64,000 nucleotides of DNA, taken from NCBI RefSeq assembly GCF_900230185.1, contig NZ_OCSR01000001.1, positions 1,302,001 through 1,366,000 on the forward strand. The letters run 5' to 3'. Both the position numbers and the translations under genes were made by a program. The notes beneath the pieces were generated by a model. That model was not told the origin of the DNA and did not search any database. It saw only the letters and a program-made list of their open reading frames with translations. Shown one piece after another: positions 47,191 through 55,859 of the stretch. Position 1 is the first letter of the stretch. Every line of letters begins with the position of its first letter. This DNA is from Burkholderia sp. OK233 (GTDB lineage Bacteria > Pseudomonadota > Gammaproteobacteria > Burkholderiales > Burkholderiaceae).

Positions 47191-47335
47191 CAAATTCGTT
47201 TGGCCAAACCCATTTGGCAGACTCGTCTTGCAAATTCGTCTGGCAAATTCACCAGGATAACGGGACCAGACTCACGGGGCCAGACCCACGGGCCAGACCA
47301 ATTCGCAAGGCAAACCCGGCAGGCCAATCCGCTTG
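47191..47335. repeat. Degenerate short tandem repeats in the efp leader
   Basis: About ten imperfect units of 12-17 bases resembling GGCAAATTCGTCT at the left and GGCCAGACYCACGG at the right fill the earP-efp gap. They drift gradually along the array. No coding frame or clear hairpin explains them. Confidence 0.55.
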
Positions 47336-47390
47336 TACCGTATGCCGTTGAGCAAAAGTTGAAGCTACTTATTTCGTACAGGACAGTTTT

Positions 47391-47948
47391 ATGAAGACCG
47401 CACAGGAACTCCGCACCGGTAACGTCGTAATGATCGGCAGCGACGCGATGGTCGTGCAAAAGGCCGAATACAACAAGTCGGGCCGTAACTCCGCCGTCGT
47501 GAAGATGAAGTTCAAGAACCTGCTGACCGGCGCAGGCATGGAAAGCGTGTACAAGGCAGACGACAAGTTCGACGTCGTCGTGCTGGAGCGCAAGGAAGTC
47601 ACGTACTCGTACTTCGCTGATCCGATGTACGTGTTCATGGACGCCGACTACAACCAGTTCGAAGTCGAAGGCGAAATGATGGGCGACGCCCTCCATTACC
47701 TCGAAGACGGCATGGCTTGCGAAGTCGTGTTCTACAACGAGAAAGCCATCTCGGTCGAACTGCCGACCACGCTGGTCCGTGAAATCATCTACACGGAACC
47801 GGCAGTCAAGGGCGATACGTCGTCGGGCAAGGTGTTGAAGAACGCCAAGCTGACCACCGGTTTCGAACTGCAAGTGCCGCTCTTCTGCAGCATCGGCGAC
47901 AAGATCGAAATCGACACGCGCACGCACGAGTACCGCAGCCGCGCCTAA
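47391..47948 (+). CDS. efp: Elongation factor P
   Basis: 185 residues; promotes peptide bond formation at consecutive prolines. The KOW-like N-terminal domain carries the loop [11 protein letters not shown] with Arg32 at its tip, the residue modified by EarP (not the Lys used by EpmA-type systems). OB domains 2 and 3 follow, with the conserved C-terminal [16 protein letters not shown] lies about eight bases before the ATG. The gene ends at an intrinsic terminator. Confidence 0.97.
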   Translation: MKTAQELRTGNVVMIGSDAMVVQKAEYNKSGRNSAVVKMKFKNLLTGAGMESVYKADDKFDVVVLERKEVTYSYFADPMYVFMDADYNQFEVEGEMMGDALHYLEDGMACEVVFYNEKAISVELPTTLVREIIYTEPAVKGDTSSGKVLKNAKLTTGFELQVPLFCSIGDKIEIDTRTHEYRSRA

Positions 47949-48007
47949 GCGCCTGCAACCTGAATCCTGCGCTGGAGCAAGTCCGGCGCGGCGAAAAATA
48001 AATGGCA

Positions 48008-48040
48008 AAAAAGAGCGCCCGCTTTGGGCGCTTTTTCTTT
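48008..48040 (+). terminator. Intrinsic terminator after efp
   Basis: GAGCGCCC, loop GCTTT, GGGCGCTT followed by a T-rich tail (TTTCTTTTTT), about 60 bases past the efp stop. Confidence 0.88.
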
Positions 48041-48162
48041 TTTGCGCCGCCGTGTATGGTTGTGGAAATCTTTACCGGCCCTTTCTCAAAAATGCCTATC
48101 CGTTGCTCGTCTCTTCCTGCCTTGCGTCAAACAAACCATTGATAAGCTTAAGTAATTGGCTG

Positions 48163-48178
48163 TGGCACAGTCCATGCT
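48163..48178 (+). promoter_or_regulatory. Sigma-54-type promoter upstream of csbD
   Basis: TGGCAC (48163-48168), five bases, then ATGCT (48174-48178). The invariant GG (-24) and GC (-12) are exactly 10 bases apart, as the sigma-54 consensus TGGCAC-N5-TTGCW requires. The csbD ATG is 53 bases downstream, and an NtrC-type activator gene follows csbD. Confidence 0.7.
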
Positions 48179-48231
48179 TCTCTCCGATACAGGCCACTAA
48201 GGCTTGATTTCCTCAACTCCGGAGATGCGAC

Positions 48232-48438
48232 ATGAATCACGACATCGCTGAAGGCAAGTGGAAGCAAATGGTCGGCAAGGCCAAAACGGCATGGGGTGAA
48301 TTGACGGACGATGAACTGACCAAGGCACAAGGCCGCGTCGACAAACTGGCCGGGCTGATCCAGGAGCGCTACGGTAAGACCCGCCAGCAAGCGGAGCTTG
48401 AGGTACGGCGTTTCTTCGACAGCAATCGGGATTTCTGA
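48232..48438 (+). CDS. csbD: CsbD family stress protein
   Basis: A 68-residue small hydrophilic protein of the CsbD/YjbJ type: MNHDIAEGKWKQMVGKAKTAWGELTDDEL, then KAQGRVDKLAGLIQERYGKT and a charged C-terminus RRFFDSNRDF. Family members are induced by general or envelope stress, and their biochemical role is unknown. CGGAG lies eight bases before the ATG. A sigma-54-type promoter precedes it. In Bacillus csbD is a sigma-B gene, so sigma-54 control here would be a different wiring. Confidence 0.9.
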   Translation: MNHDIAEGKWKQMVGKAKTAWGELTDDELTKAQGRVDKLAGLIQERYGKTRQQAELEVRRFFDSNRDF

Positions 48439-48744
48439 CCGGTCGAATGAAGGAAATACAGGGGCTCGTCCATGCGTCACATCGCGTCGGGGCGGGCACC
48501 CACTGAAAAGCAAAGGACCAGAACTACGTGAGTCGAATCGCCCCAGATCCGCTTGCAGGTCGTGTTCCACGGCCTGCGTCGCGCCCATGCCAATTGAGCT
48601 GCGGCTATCCCGCCGCCGAGGCTGACGCTGCCCCGCGGTCCGGCATTCGACCGGCAGTACCGGCCAGCCATCGCGCCCGTGTCGCGTGCCAGAGTACTGG
48701 CGCGGCGTATCGGGTATTCCGTCCATCCAAAAATAGCGCTCGCC
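48439..48744. other. csbD-regulator intergenic region
   Basis: 306 bases with GC-rich, coding-like composition but no credible gene. Frames present lack ribosome-binding sites and recognisable sequence. No clear terminator after csbD is seen, so read-through into the regulator gene is possible. Confidence 0.45.
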
Positions 48745-50127
48745 ATGCCACACGCCCTGATTGTTGAAGACGATCCCAATAGCCTGTCAGGCCTGTCCGC
48801 CATCCTCGCCGCCGACGGCTTCTCCGTCGACACCGCGACCACCATCGCCGAGGCCCGGGCAGCGTTGACGCGCTTCATCCCCGATGTCGTGCTGGTCGAC
48901 CTGAATCTGCCGGACGGCAGCGGGCTCGACGTGTTGCAGCACCTGCCCGCGCATCCGCCCGGCGGCGCCCTGCCCGTGATCGTGATGACCGGCAATGCGA
49001 CGGTCGAGAGCGCGATCGAGGGTCTGCGGCACGGCATCTGGGACTATCTGCTCAAACCGGTCAATATCCCGCGTCTGCGTAGCCTGCTCGCGCGGATTCC
49101 GCGTCCGTACGAGCTGACCGAAGAAGTTCAGACGTTGCGCGCGTCGCTGCGCCGACTCGGTCGTTTCGGCTCGCTACTCGGCCGCAGCGGTGCGATCCAG
49201 CATGTCTACGACACGATCGAACATATCGCGCCGACCGAAGCCGCCGTGCTGATTTCCGGCGAAGCCGGCACGGGCAAGCAGATTGCCGCGCGCACACTGC
49301 ACGACATGAGCCGGCGCCGCAAAGGACCGTTCGTCACATTCGACTGCCGGACGGCGGGCAGCGTCGCGGCGCACCGCTCGCTAGACAGTCTGCTGTTCGG
49401 CCACGAGCGCGGCGCGTTCAGCGGTGCCGAGCAGCGCGAGCCGGGCCTGTTCGAGCAGGCCAGTGGCGGCACGCTGTTCATCGACGAAATCGCCGAACTG
49501 CCGCGCGCCCAGCAGGAAGCGCTGCTGCGCGCACTCGATTCGCAGACCTTCATGCGGGTCGGCGGCACGAATCAGGTGGCGACCGATTTCCGGCTGATCG
49601 CCTCGACGCGCAAAAACCCGCGCGCGGCGGTGGCCGATGGCAGCCTGCATGAGGATCTCGCGCTGCGTCTCGAAGCGGCCGCGATATCACTGCCGCCGTT
49701 GCGCGAGCGCGGCGACGATCCAACGCTGATCGCGCAGGCCGTCGTCGACGAGTTGAATCACGAAGCGACCACGCGCGGCACCTCGGAAACGGCGAAGCAG
49801 GTCGGACCGAACTTCCTGCGCGAGTGCCTCTCGTACGAGTGGCCAGGCAACGTGCGCGAATTGCAGGATCGCGTGCGCCGGGCGTATCACGCGTCGGGCG
49901 ACGTACTGGAATCGTTGCGCGCCGATGAAGCGGGCTCGGTAAACGGGCGCGATCTGAACGGCAGCCGCGTACAGGTCACCGTCGGCACTCCCCTCGCGGA
50001 CGTCGAGGAAATGCTGATTCGCGCAACGCTCGATGCGGTCGGCGGCACGCGTCATCGCGCGGCGTCGCTGCTGGGGATCAGTCCGAAGACGCTGTACAAC
50101 AAGCTGCAGCGGATGCGCTTGAACTGA
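48745..50127 (+). CDS. NtrC-type sigma-54-dependent response regulator
   Basis: 460 residues. The receiver domain (1-115) has acidic pocket EDD at 8-10, phospho-acceptor Asp52 in VDLNLPDG, and Lys104. The AAA+ sigma-54 activator domain has Walker A GEAGTGKQ near 172-179, sigma-54 contact loop GAFSGA near 223-228 (usual GAFTGA; a conservative change), and Walker B GGTLFIDEIAEL. The C-terminal Fis-like helix-turn-helix is RHRAASLLGISPKTLYNKLQRM. No histidine kinase is adjacent, so it is an orphan. The sigma-54-type promoter of csbD just upstream is the obvious candidate target. The start MPHALIVEDD is chosen over an upstream frame start at 48679. Confidence 0.92.
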   Translation: MPHALIVEDDPNSLSGLSAILAADGFSVDTATTIAEARAALTRFIPDVVLVDLNLPDGSGLDVLQHLPAHPPGGALPVIVMTGNATVESAIEGLRHGIWDYLLKPVNIPRLRSLLARIPRPYELTEEVQTLRASLRRLGRFGSLLGRSGAIQHVYDTIEHIAPTEAAVLISGEAGTGKQIAARTLHDMSRRRKGPFVTFDCRTAGSVAAHRSLDSLLFGHERGAFSGAEQREPGLFEQASGGTLFIDEIAELPRAQQEALLRALDSQTFMRVGGTNQVATDFRLIASTRKNPRAAVADGSLHEDLALRLEAAAISLPPLRERGDDPTLIAQAVVDELNHEATTRGTSETAKQVGPNFLRECLSYEWPGNVRELQDRVRRAYHASGDVLESLRADEAGSVNGRDLNGSRVQVTVGTPLADVEEMLIRATLDAVGGTRHRAASLLGISPKTLYNKLQRMRLN

Positions 50128-50170
50128 CGGGATGGGGCCGGCTTTACGGCAGGCCTGGCTTGAATGGAAA

Positions 50171-50195
50171 AACGGCGCCTGAAAGAGGCGCCGTT
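50171..50195. terminator. Bidirectional terminator between regulator and nagZ
   Basis: AACGGCGCCT, loop GAAAG, AGGCGCCGTT with T-runs on both strands (seven on plus, five on minus), between convergent genes. Confidence 0.92.
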
Positions 50196-50256
50196 TTTTT
50201 GTTCGATGCAAACGCTTGGGTTGTGGATCCGCTCTCTACCGGTTGTTACCGGTTGC

Positions 50257-51285
50257 TCAAGCAAACGCACTGCGCAACAAAGTTTGCGCCTGCAGATACT
50301 GCGGCTCGGCGACCAGCTTGCTCCACTTGAGCGCCTTGCCGCGCGCCCGCATGCGCTTAAGCCGCTGCTGCGACTCCTTCGACGGCGTGAAGCGCAGCGC
50401 GTCCAGCACCTTCTCCGCTTCGTCCGGCTGATTGCAGATCAGCACCATGTCGCAGCCGGCCTGCAGCGCGGCGCTCGCGCCTTCCGTCAGCGTGCCGCCC
50501 TGGCGCGCGGCCTCCATCGAAAGATCGTCGCTGAAGACCGCGCCTTCGAAACGCAATTTTTTGCGCAGGATGTCCTGCAGCCAGACACGCGAAAAACCCG
50601 CCGGCTTCGAGTCGACCTGCGGATAAACCACATGGGCGGGCAGCACGGCCCCGAGTGACACATCGAGCCAGTCGTACGGCGCCGCGTCCTCGCGCAGGAT
50701 CTCGTCGAGCGAACGGTCGTCGACCGGCATCGCAACGTGGGAGTCCGCGTGCGCGAAGCCGTGCCCTGGAAAATGTTTGCCGCAATTGCTCATGCCGGCC
50801 AACGCAAGGCCGTGACTGAGGCTCTTCGCCAGCAAGGTCACGACGCGCGGATCGCGATGGAACGAGCGATCGCCGATCACCTGCGACTGGCCGTAATTCA
50901 GATCGAGCACCGGCGTAAAACTCATATCGATACCGCACGCGCGCAACTCAGACGCGAGAATATAGCCGACCGCAGTCGTCACCTTCGTGGCGTGCAGCAC
51001 GTCGCTGTCCCACAGCGTGCCGAGCTTGCCCATGGCCGGCAGCACCGTGAAGCCGTCGGTGCGAAAGCGCTGTACGCGGCCGCCTTCGTGGTCGACGGCA
51101 ATCAGCAGATCGTCTCGAATCGCGCGGATCGAATCGGTCAGCGCGATCAATTGTGCGCGGCTCTCGTAATGCCGTGTGAACAGGATCACGCCGCCGGTCA
51201 TCGGATGGGCAAGGCGGCGTTTGTCGTCGTGGTTCAGCGTTGTGCCGACCACGTCGAGCATTACCGGTCCGGGAGTGAGTTTCAT
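50257..51285 (-). CDS. nagZ: Beta-N-acetylhexosaminidase NagZ
   Basis: Cytoplasmic GH3 enzyme that removes GlcNAc from recycled anhydromuropeptides. The 342-residue protein has the family start PVMLDVVGTTL, GGVILFTRHYES near 30, VDHEGGRVQRF near 64, and the catalytic loop KHFPGHGFAHADSH near 165 (catalytic His and Asp). The nucleophile Asp lies in VFSDDLSMEA near 246. It is the last gene of the pdxJ-acpS-nagZ run and ends at the shared terminator. Confidence 0.96.
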   Translation of the reverse strand: MKLTPGPVMLDVVGTTLNHDDKRRLAHPMTGGVILFTRHYESRAQLIALTDSIRAIRDDLLIAVDHEGGRVQRFRTDGFTVLPAMGKLGTLWDSDVLHATKVTTAVGYILASELRACGIDMSFTPVLDLNYGQSQVIGDRSFHRDPRVVTLLAKSLSHGLALAGMSNCGKHFPGHGFAHADSHVAMPVDDRSLDEILREDAAPYDWLDVSLGAVLPAHVVYPQVDSKPAGFSRVWLQDILRKKLRFEGAVFSDDLSMEAARQGGTLTEGASAALQAGCDMVLICNQPDEAEKVLDALRFTPSKESQQRLKRMRARGKALKWSKLVAEPQYLQAQTLLRSAFA

Positions 51286-51353
51286 CGAATTCCGCTAGAA
51301 AAAGCTTGAAGCAAAGAGAGACACGGCCGACGTGCGCCGCGTTCAGAATATTT

Positions 51354-51797
51354 TTATTCGTCGCTGGCGGGTGCGTGGGGGGTCTCCGGCCCTCGCGCCA
51401 CTTCCCCGGTTTCCGCAATCACAAACGACACCGCGTAATCGCGTTCGTCGCTAATCGTCACGCGCGCCGTGATGCCGCGCACGTCGAGCCATTCGGCCAG
51501 TTCGCCCGACGCAACCACCATCGGTTCGCCGCTCGGTTTATTGAGCGTTTGCAGCGCGCGCCAGGTCATCGGCCAGTGCATGCCGAGACCGATCGCTTTC
51601 GAGAAGGCTTCTTTGGCCGAGAACCGCGTGGCGAGAAATGCTAGCCCACGCGCCGCCGACCGCGCGTGGCGCGCGTGATACACGCGCAGCTCGTCCGGGC
51701 CGAGCACCTTCTCGGCGAAGCGGCCGTTGGTGCGTGTCATCACCGCGGCCACGCGGCTGACCTGAACGATATCCGTACCGATGCCGTAGATCGTCAT
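51354..51797 (-). CDS. acpS: Holo-[acyl-carrier-protein] synthase AcpS
   Basis: Transfers phosphopantetheine from CoA to acyl carrier protein. The 147-residue protein begins [16 protein letters not shown], with the Mg-binding Asp in the GTDIV motif, and has [12 protein letters not shown] near 65-76. These are both hallmark motifs. The C-terminus has a ~12-residue Pro/Ala-rich extension. It lies 16 bases after pdxJ and 68 before nagZ. Confidence 0.96.
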   Translation of the reverse strand: MTIYGIGTDIVQVSRVAAVMTRTNGRFAEKVLGPDELRVYHARHARSAARGLAFLATRFSAKEAFSKAIGLGMHWPMTWRALQTLNKPSGEPMVVASGELAEWLDVRGITARVTISDERDYAVSFVIAETGEVARGPETPHAPASDE

Positions 51798-51813
51798 GTT
51801 CGGCGCCGCGGCG

Positions 51814-52578
51814 TTACGCGCTTGCGCCGAGACGGGCGGCGACCATGATCGCCTTCATCTCGCGCACGGCGTTGTCCCAGCCGGCGAAGATCGCATGCGC
51901 GACGATCGCGTGGCCGATATTGAGTTCGACGATGCCTTCGATCGCGGCAATCTGCTGGACGTTGGTGTAGTGCAGGCCGTGACCTGCATTGACCTTGATG
52001 CCGAGCGTTGCGCCAAACTCGACGGCACGCACCACGCGCTCATATTCGCGCTGCTGTTCGGCGGGATCGTGCGCTTCGGCATAGCGGCCCGTGTGCAGCT
52101 CGATCACCGGTGCGCCCGCTTCGTGCGCGGCGCGGATTTGCGTTTCGTCCGGATCGATGAAGAGCGACACGCGCGAGTTCACTTCGGCGAGTTGCTTGCA
52201 TGCGGCACGCACGGCTTCGAACTGGCCGGAGACGTCGAGGCCGCCTTCAGTCGTCAGTTCCTGACGCTTTTCCGGCACGAGGCAAACGTCGTGCGGCTGG
52301 ACTTCACACGCAATGTCGAGCATCTCCTGCGTGACCGCGCATTCCAGATTCATGCGCGTTTTCAACAGCGGTCGCAGCTTGCGCACGTCGGCGTCGACGA
52401 TATGGCGGCGGTCTTCCCGCAGATGCAGCGTGATCACATCGGCGCCGGCCTCTTCGGCCATCAACGCAGCGCGGATCGGATCGGGGTAAGAGGTGCCGCG
52501 CGCGTTGCGCAGCGTAGCGACGTGATCGATGTTCACGCCCAGGTCAATCACATTCGGCGACGTAAGAAAGAAGCTCAT
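51814..52578 (-). CDS. pdxJ: Pyridoxine 5'-phosphate synthase PdxJ
   Basis: Final ring-closing enzyme of de novo vitamin B6 synthesis. The 254-residue TIM barrel has the start [22 protein letters not shown] (active-site Asp-His), [15 protein letters not shown] near 50, [18 protein letters not shown] near 105, and [12 protein letters not shown] near 200. The ATG overlaps the recO stop by four bases (ATGA). The longer open frame upstream lies inside recO and is not used. Confidence 0.97.
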   Translation of the reverse strand: MSFFLTSPNVIDLGVNIDHVATLRNARGTSYPDPIRAALMAEEAGADVITLHLREDRRHIVDADVRKLRPLLKTRMNLECAVTQEMLDIACEVQPHDVCLVPEKRQELTTEGGLDVSGQFEAVRAACKQLAEVNSRVSLFIDPDETQIRAAHEAGAPVIELHTGRYAEAHDPAEQQREYERVVRAVEFGATLGIKVNAGHGLHYTNVQQIAAIEGIVELNIGHAIVAHAIFAGWDNAVREMKAIMVAARLGASA

Positions 52579-53495
52579 AGGTTCTGCAAGTCGATCAGGA
52601 TCTGGCGCGTCGCGAGCGGCGTGCCGCCAAGGTAAGTGTTGAGCAGAAAGCGCATCAGCGTTTTGCTTTGCGCCACGGTCTGCGCTCGATGGTAATCGTC
52701 CTTTTCCATATCGAGCAAGGTCTGTCCGGCAATCACCGGCCATTGCGCGGGCAGATCGTCGGACGCTTCGCGCACGCCACGCTCCGGGTCGAACACGTAG
52801 CGGCCTTCAGCCTGCACCGCTTTGCGCGCGACGGTGCGATCGAGCGCCATCGCATAACCGGTTTCCCGCAGCAGCACACGTTCGAAGGAACGCAGCACCT
52901 GCACGGGCGGTTCGTCATGCGCGAGGCGCGTCATCGTGACGACGTAGTGATGGAAAAGTTGCGGATGCGGGTCTTCGCGCGCGCAGAATTTGACCAGCAG
53001 TTCGTTGACATAGAAACCGCAGAGCAGCGCGTCGCCCGCCAAAGGCAACATGCCACCGACCCACTCGGCGCCGGTCAGCGTGCGCACTTCTGATTTGCCG
53101 GACCATGACAAGGCAAGCGGCTGGAAGGTCTGCAGCACACCGCGCAAAGCGGAGTGCGGACGTTTGGCGCCTTTTGCGACGAGCGCCAGACGGCCGTGAT
53201 CGCGCGACAGCACGTCGATGATCAGGCTGGTCTCGCGGTACGGATAGCTGTGCAGGACGAAGGCGGGTTGCTCCGCGATCCGGTAGTCGGAGGCAGAGGT
53301 GCGCGGCGCGCGGCGCGTCGGCGCTTTGCGCGGCTCGCCTTCGGCGCTTTGAACGGCCCGAGCGCTTTTCACACTCGATGAGGCTTTTTTGGTACTGCGA
53401 GCGGGTTTGGATGGCTCGCGTGCCGGCGCTGCCGGCTCCGAGTCATCCGGGTCAGCGTCGGAATTCAGCGTCATCCACGCGTCATTCGTACCCAT
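52575..53495 (-). CDS. recO: DNA repair protein RecO with disordered N-terminal extension
   Basis: Loads RecA on SSB-coated gaps together with RecR. The OB fold starts near residue 76 ([36 protein letters not shown]), followed by the helical C-terminal domain with [10 protein letters not shown]. The first ~70 residues are Lys/Ser/Pro/Ala/Arg-rich and absent from E. coli RecO. The start at 53495 overlaps era by 14 bases, and an in-frame ATG at 53474 is an alternative. The era-recO-pdxJ order is typical of the cluster. Confidence 0.92.
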   Translation of the reverse strand: MGTNDAWMTLNSDADPDDSEPAAPAREPSKPARSTKKASSSVKSARAVQSAEGEPRKAPTRRAPRTSASDYRIAEQPAFVLHSYPYRETSLIIDVLSRDHGRLALVAKGAKRPHSALRGVLQTFQPLALSWSGKSEVRTLTGAEWVGGMLPLAGDALLCGFYVNELLVKFCAREDPHPQLFHHYVVTMTRLAHDEPPVQVLRSFERVLLRETGYAMALDRTVARKAVQAEGRYVFDPERGVREASDDLPAQWPVIAGQTLLDMEKDDYHRAQTVAQSKTLMRFLLNTYLGGTPLATRQILIDLQNL

Positions 53496-54381
53496 ACGCG
53501 CGGAGTCCGGCTTCGTTGTCAGCCCAGCCGCTCTTCACCTTGATAAAGGTTTCCAGATACACCGGGCCGTCGAACAGCTTTTCCATATCAAGGCGCGCTT
53601 CAGTGCTGATCTGCTTCAGCTTGGCGCCCTTCTGGCCAATGATCATCGCTTTTTGCGTATCGCGCTCTACCAGGATGGTGGCGAAAATGCGGCGCAGACG
53701 GCCTTCGGTTTCGAACTTGTCGATCAGTACGGTGCTCGTGTACGGCAGTTCGTCGCCGGTCCAGCGGAACACTTTTTCGCGCAGGATTTCGGCGGCGAGA
53801 AAACGCTCGCTGCGATCGGTCAGGTCGTCTTCGCCGTAGATCGGCGTGCCTTCCGGCAGGAACGGCTTGATCGTCGCCATCAGACGCTTGATGTCGTCCG
53901 GATTCTTCGCCGACAGCGGCACGATCTCGTTGAACTGGCGCAACGCGGCCACCTGCTGCATGAACGGGAACAGCGAATCCTTATCCGACACGCGATCGAG
54001 CTTGTTCGCGATCAGCAGCGTGGGCACCGACGGCGGGATCAGGTCGAGCACCTTCTGGTCGTCCGGGCCGAAGCGGCCGGCTTCGATCACGAACAGGATC
54101 GCGTCGACCGAACTCAGCGTGGACGTGACCGCGCGATTGAGCGAACGGTTCAGCGCGCCGCTGTGCTTGGTCTGGAAGCCCGGCGTGTCAACGAAGATGT
54201 ACTGCGCGTCTTCAAGCGTGTGAATGCCGGTGATGCGGTGACGCGTGGTCTGCGCCTTGCGCGACGTGATACTGACTTTCTGGCCGACCAGCGCGTTCAT
54301 CAGCGTGGACTTGCCGACGTTCGGGCGGCCGACGATCGCGACCATGCCGCAGCGAAAACCGGTGGGGGTGGGAGTGTTCAT
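53482..54381 (-). CDS. era: GTPase Era
   Basis: 299-residue essential GTPase for 16S rRNA maturation and 30S assembly. The G domain has [16 protein letters not shown] (G1), [12 protein letters not shown] (G2), VDTPGF (G3), ANKLDRV (G4) and SAKN (G5). A KH domain follows with [17 protein letters not shown] near 250. No unusual features. rnc lies 55 bases upstream on the same strand. Confidence 0.98.
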   Translation of the reverse strand: MNTPTPTGFRCGMVAIVGRPNVGKSTLMNALVGQKVSITSRKAQTTRHRITGIHTLEDAQYIFVDTPGFQTKHSGALNRSLNRAVTSTLSSVDAILFVIEAGRFGPDDQKVLDLIPPSVPTLLIANKLDRVSDKDSLFPFMQQVAALRQFNEIVPLSAKNPDDIKRLMATIKPFLPEGTPIYGEDDLTDRSERFLAAEILREKVFRWTGDELPYTSTVLIDKFETEGRLRRIFATILVERDTQKAMIIGQKGAKLKQISTEARLDMEKLFDGPVYLETFIKVKSGWADNEAGLRAYGYE

Positions 54382-54436
54382 ATTCGGGCTACGGCAGGTT
54401 CAGATCGACGCGCGAGGAATGGCGCGCCGATGGCAA

Positions 54437-55684
54437 TCAATGGCCCGCATCGGCGACGCGGGTTTGCACCGCGTCGGCTACGCCGGGTTCGTGTTCGACA
54501 GGTGCCGGCACGCCAGGCGTGGGCACGGCTGCGCCGGGTGTGGCTTCACGGCTGCGATGTTTGTCGGCGCTGCGGACGGCGGCGGTTTCCGGCTTGCCTT
54601 CAGCTGGCTTGGCTTCAGCAGCCTTTGCGTCTACGGGCTTCGCGGCTTCTGATCTGATTTCAGCGGATTTGGCGTCCAGCTTGTCGGCCGGCTTATCCGT
54701 CGCTGCTTTGTCAGCCGACCTGTCAGGTCTCTCAGCACGCTCCGACTTGTCCTGTCCGCTGTATTCCACGTGCGCGGCGCGAATCACGGCCAGCGGCGCG
54801 GACGTCGCAGTCAGAGTCGGCCGTTCGGCTGCGGACTCAGCCGCCGGCGCGGTGCGTGTTTCACCCCGCCCGGCCCCTCGCTCACTCTTGCGATCCGGAC
54901 TGCGCAAATCGAGCGCGGCCTGTACGCCGGTCACGCCGGGCACGATCTCCTGCTCGGCATTCTTCGCCGCACGGGCGCCCTTTGAACGCTTGGGCTTGGC
55001 GACCACAGCGGGCGCGGCGGCCATGACTTCGTCGAGCGCCTTCTTGGCTGCGGCCTGCTCGGCCGCACGACGGCTTGCGCCGGAGCCGGACACCTTGACG
55101 TCCAGCTTCGGCACCGTGCATTCGACTTCAAATTGCTGATTGTGCGCCGCACCATGCGTCGCGACGACCGTGTAAGTAGGCAACGCGATCTTGTGGCCCT
55201 GCAGGTATTCCTGCAGAAGCGTCTTGGCGTCTTTGCCGAGCGTGCGCGGATCGATGTGATCGAGAATCGGCACGTAAAGGCGCTTGATGACCGTTTGGGC
55301 GGCATCGAACCCGCCGTCGAGGAACACCGCGCCCAGCACGGCTTCGAGCGTGTCAGCGAGGATCGACGGACGGCGGAAGCCGCCGCTGCGCAGTTCGCCC
55401 TCACCGAGACGCAGGCCTTCTGAGATATTGAGGGCCTGAGCGATTTCGTAAAGCGACTGCTGTTTGACCAGATTGGCACGGACGCGCGACAGGTCGCCTT
55501 CGTCCAGTTTGCCGAAACGTTGGAACAAAAGCGCAGCCACCGCGCAATTTAGAACGGAGTCGCCGAGAAACTCGAGCCGTTCGTTGTGCGTGGAGCTATG
55601 GCTGCGGTGCGTTAAAGCCTGGCGCAACAATTCCGCATTGCGAAATTCGTAGCGCAAACGGCTTTCCAACGGAGATAGGGGCAT
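54437..55684 (-). CDS. rnc: Ribonuclease III with long C-terminal extension
   Basis: Cleaves double-stranded RNA in rRNA and mRNA processing. The nuclease domain (residues 1-145) has the signature [12 protein letters not shown] near 35-46. The dsRNA-binding domain follows ([21 protein letters not shown]...[13 protein letters not shown], about 155-225). E. coli RNase III ends near residue 226. Here ~190 residues more follow, rich in Ala, Lys, Asp, Glu, Arg and Pro, ending TRVADAGH (nt 54437 to about 55000). The tail is probably disordered. A nested hairpin precedes the gene in its leader. Confidence 0.94.
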   Translation of the reverse strand: MPLSPLESRLRYEFRNAELLRQALTHRSHSSTHNERLEFLGDSVLNCAVAALLFQRFGKLDEGDLSRVRANLVKQQSLYEIAQALNISEGLRLGEGELRSGGFRRPSILADTLEAVLGAVFLDGGFDAAQTVIKRLYVPILDHIDPRTLGKDAKTLLQEYLQGHKIALPTYTVVATHGAAHNQQFEVECTVPKLDVKVSGSGASRRAAEQAAAKKALDEVMAAAPAVVAKPKRSKGARAAKNAEQEIVPGVTGVQAALDLRSPDRKSERGAGRGETRTAPAAESAAERPTLTATSAPLAVIRAAHVEYSGQDKSERAERPDRSADKAATDKPADKLDAKSAEIRSEAAKPVDAKAAEAKPAEGKPETAAVRSADKHRSREATPGAAVPTPGVPAPVEHEPGVADAVQTRVADAGH

Positions 55685-55787
55685 GGGCAGAGTATAACGC
55701 GGGCGCCTGCCCCGGCGAAAACGCGGGACGGCCAGCGGAAAAAGCGTGGTGAAGCGACGTTACCGCGGATTCTTAAAGTAGCGTGAT

Positions 55788-55838
55788 AACACGCCGCGAC
55801 TGATGTGGCCTAAGTGTGGGCCACCTGCGCGGCGTGTT
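55788..55838. promoter_or_regulatory. Nested hairpin in the lepB-rnc gap
   Basis: Outer arms AACACGCCGCG / CGCGGCGTGTT (11 bp, perfect) enclose inner arms GTGGCC / GGCCAC. It lies about 105 bases upstream of the rnc start. No T-run follows. E. coli rnc mRNA is cut by RNase III in a leader stem, so an autoregulatory site is a reasonable inference. Confidence 0.55.
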
Positions 55839-55859
55839 GTGCGATCAACGCATGCGTAC

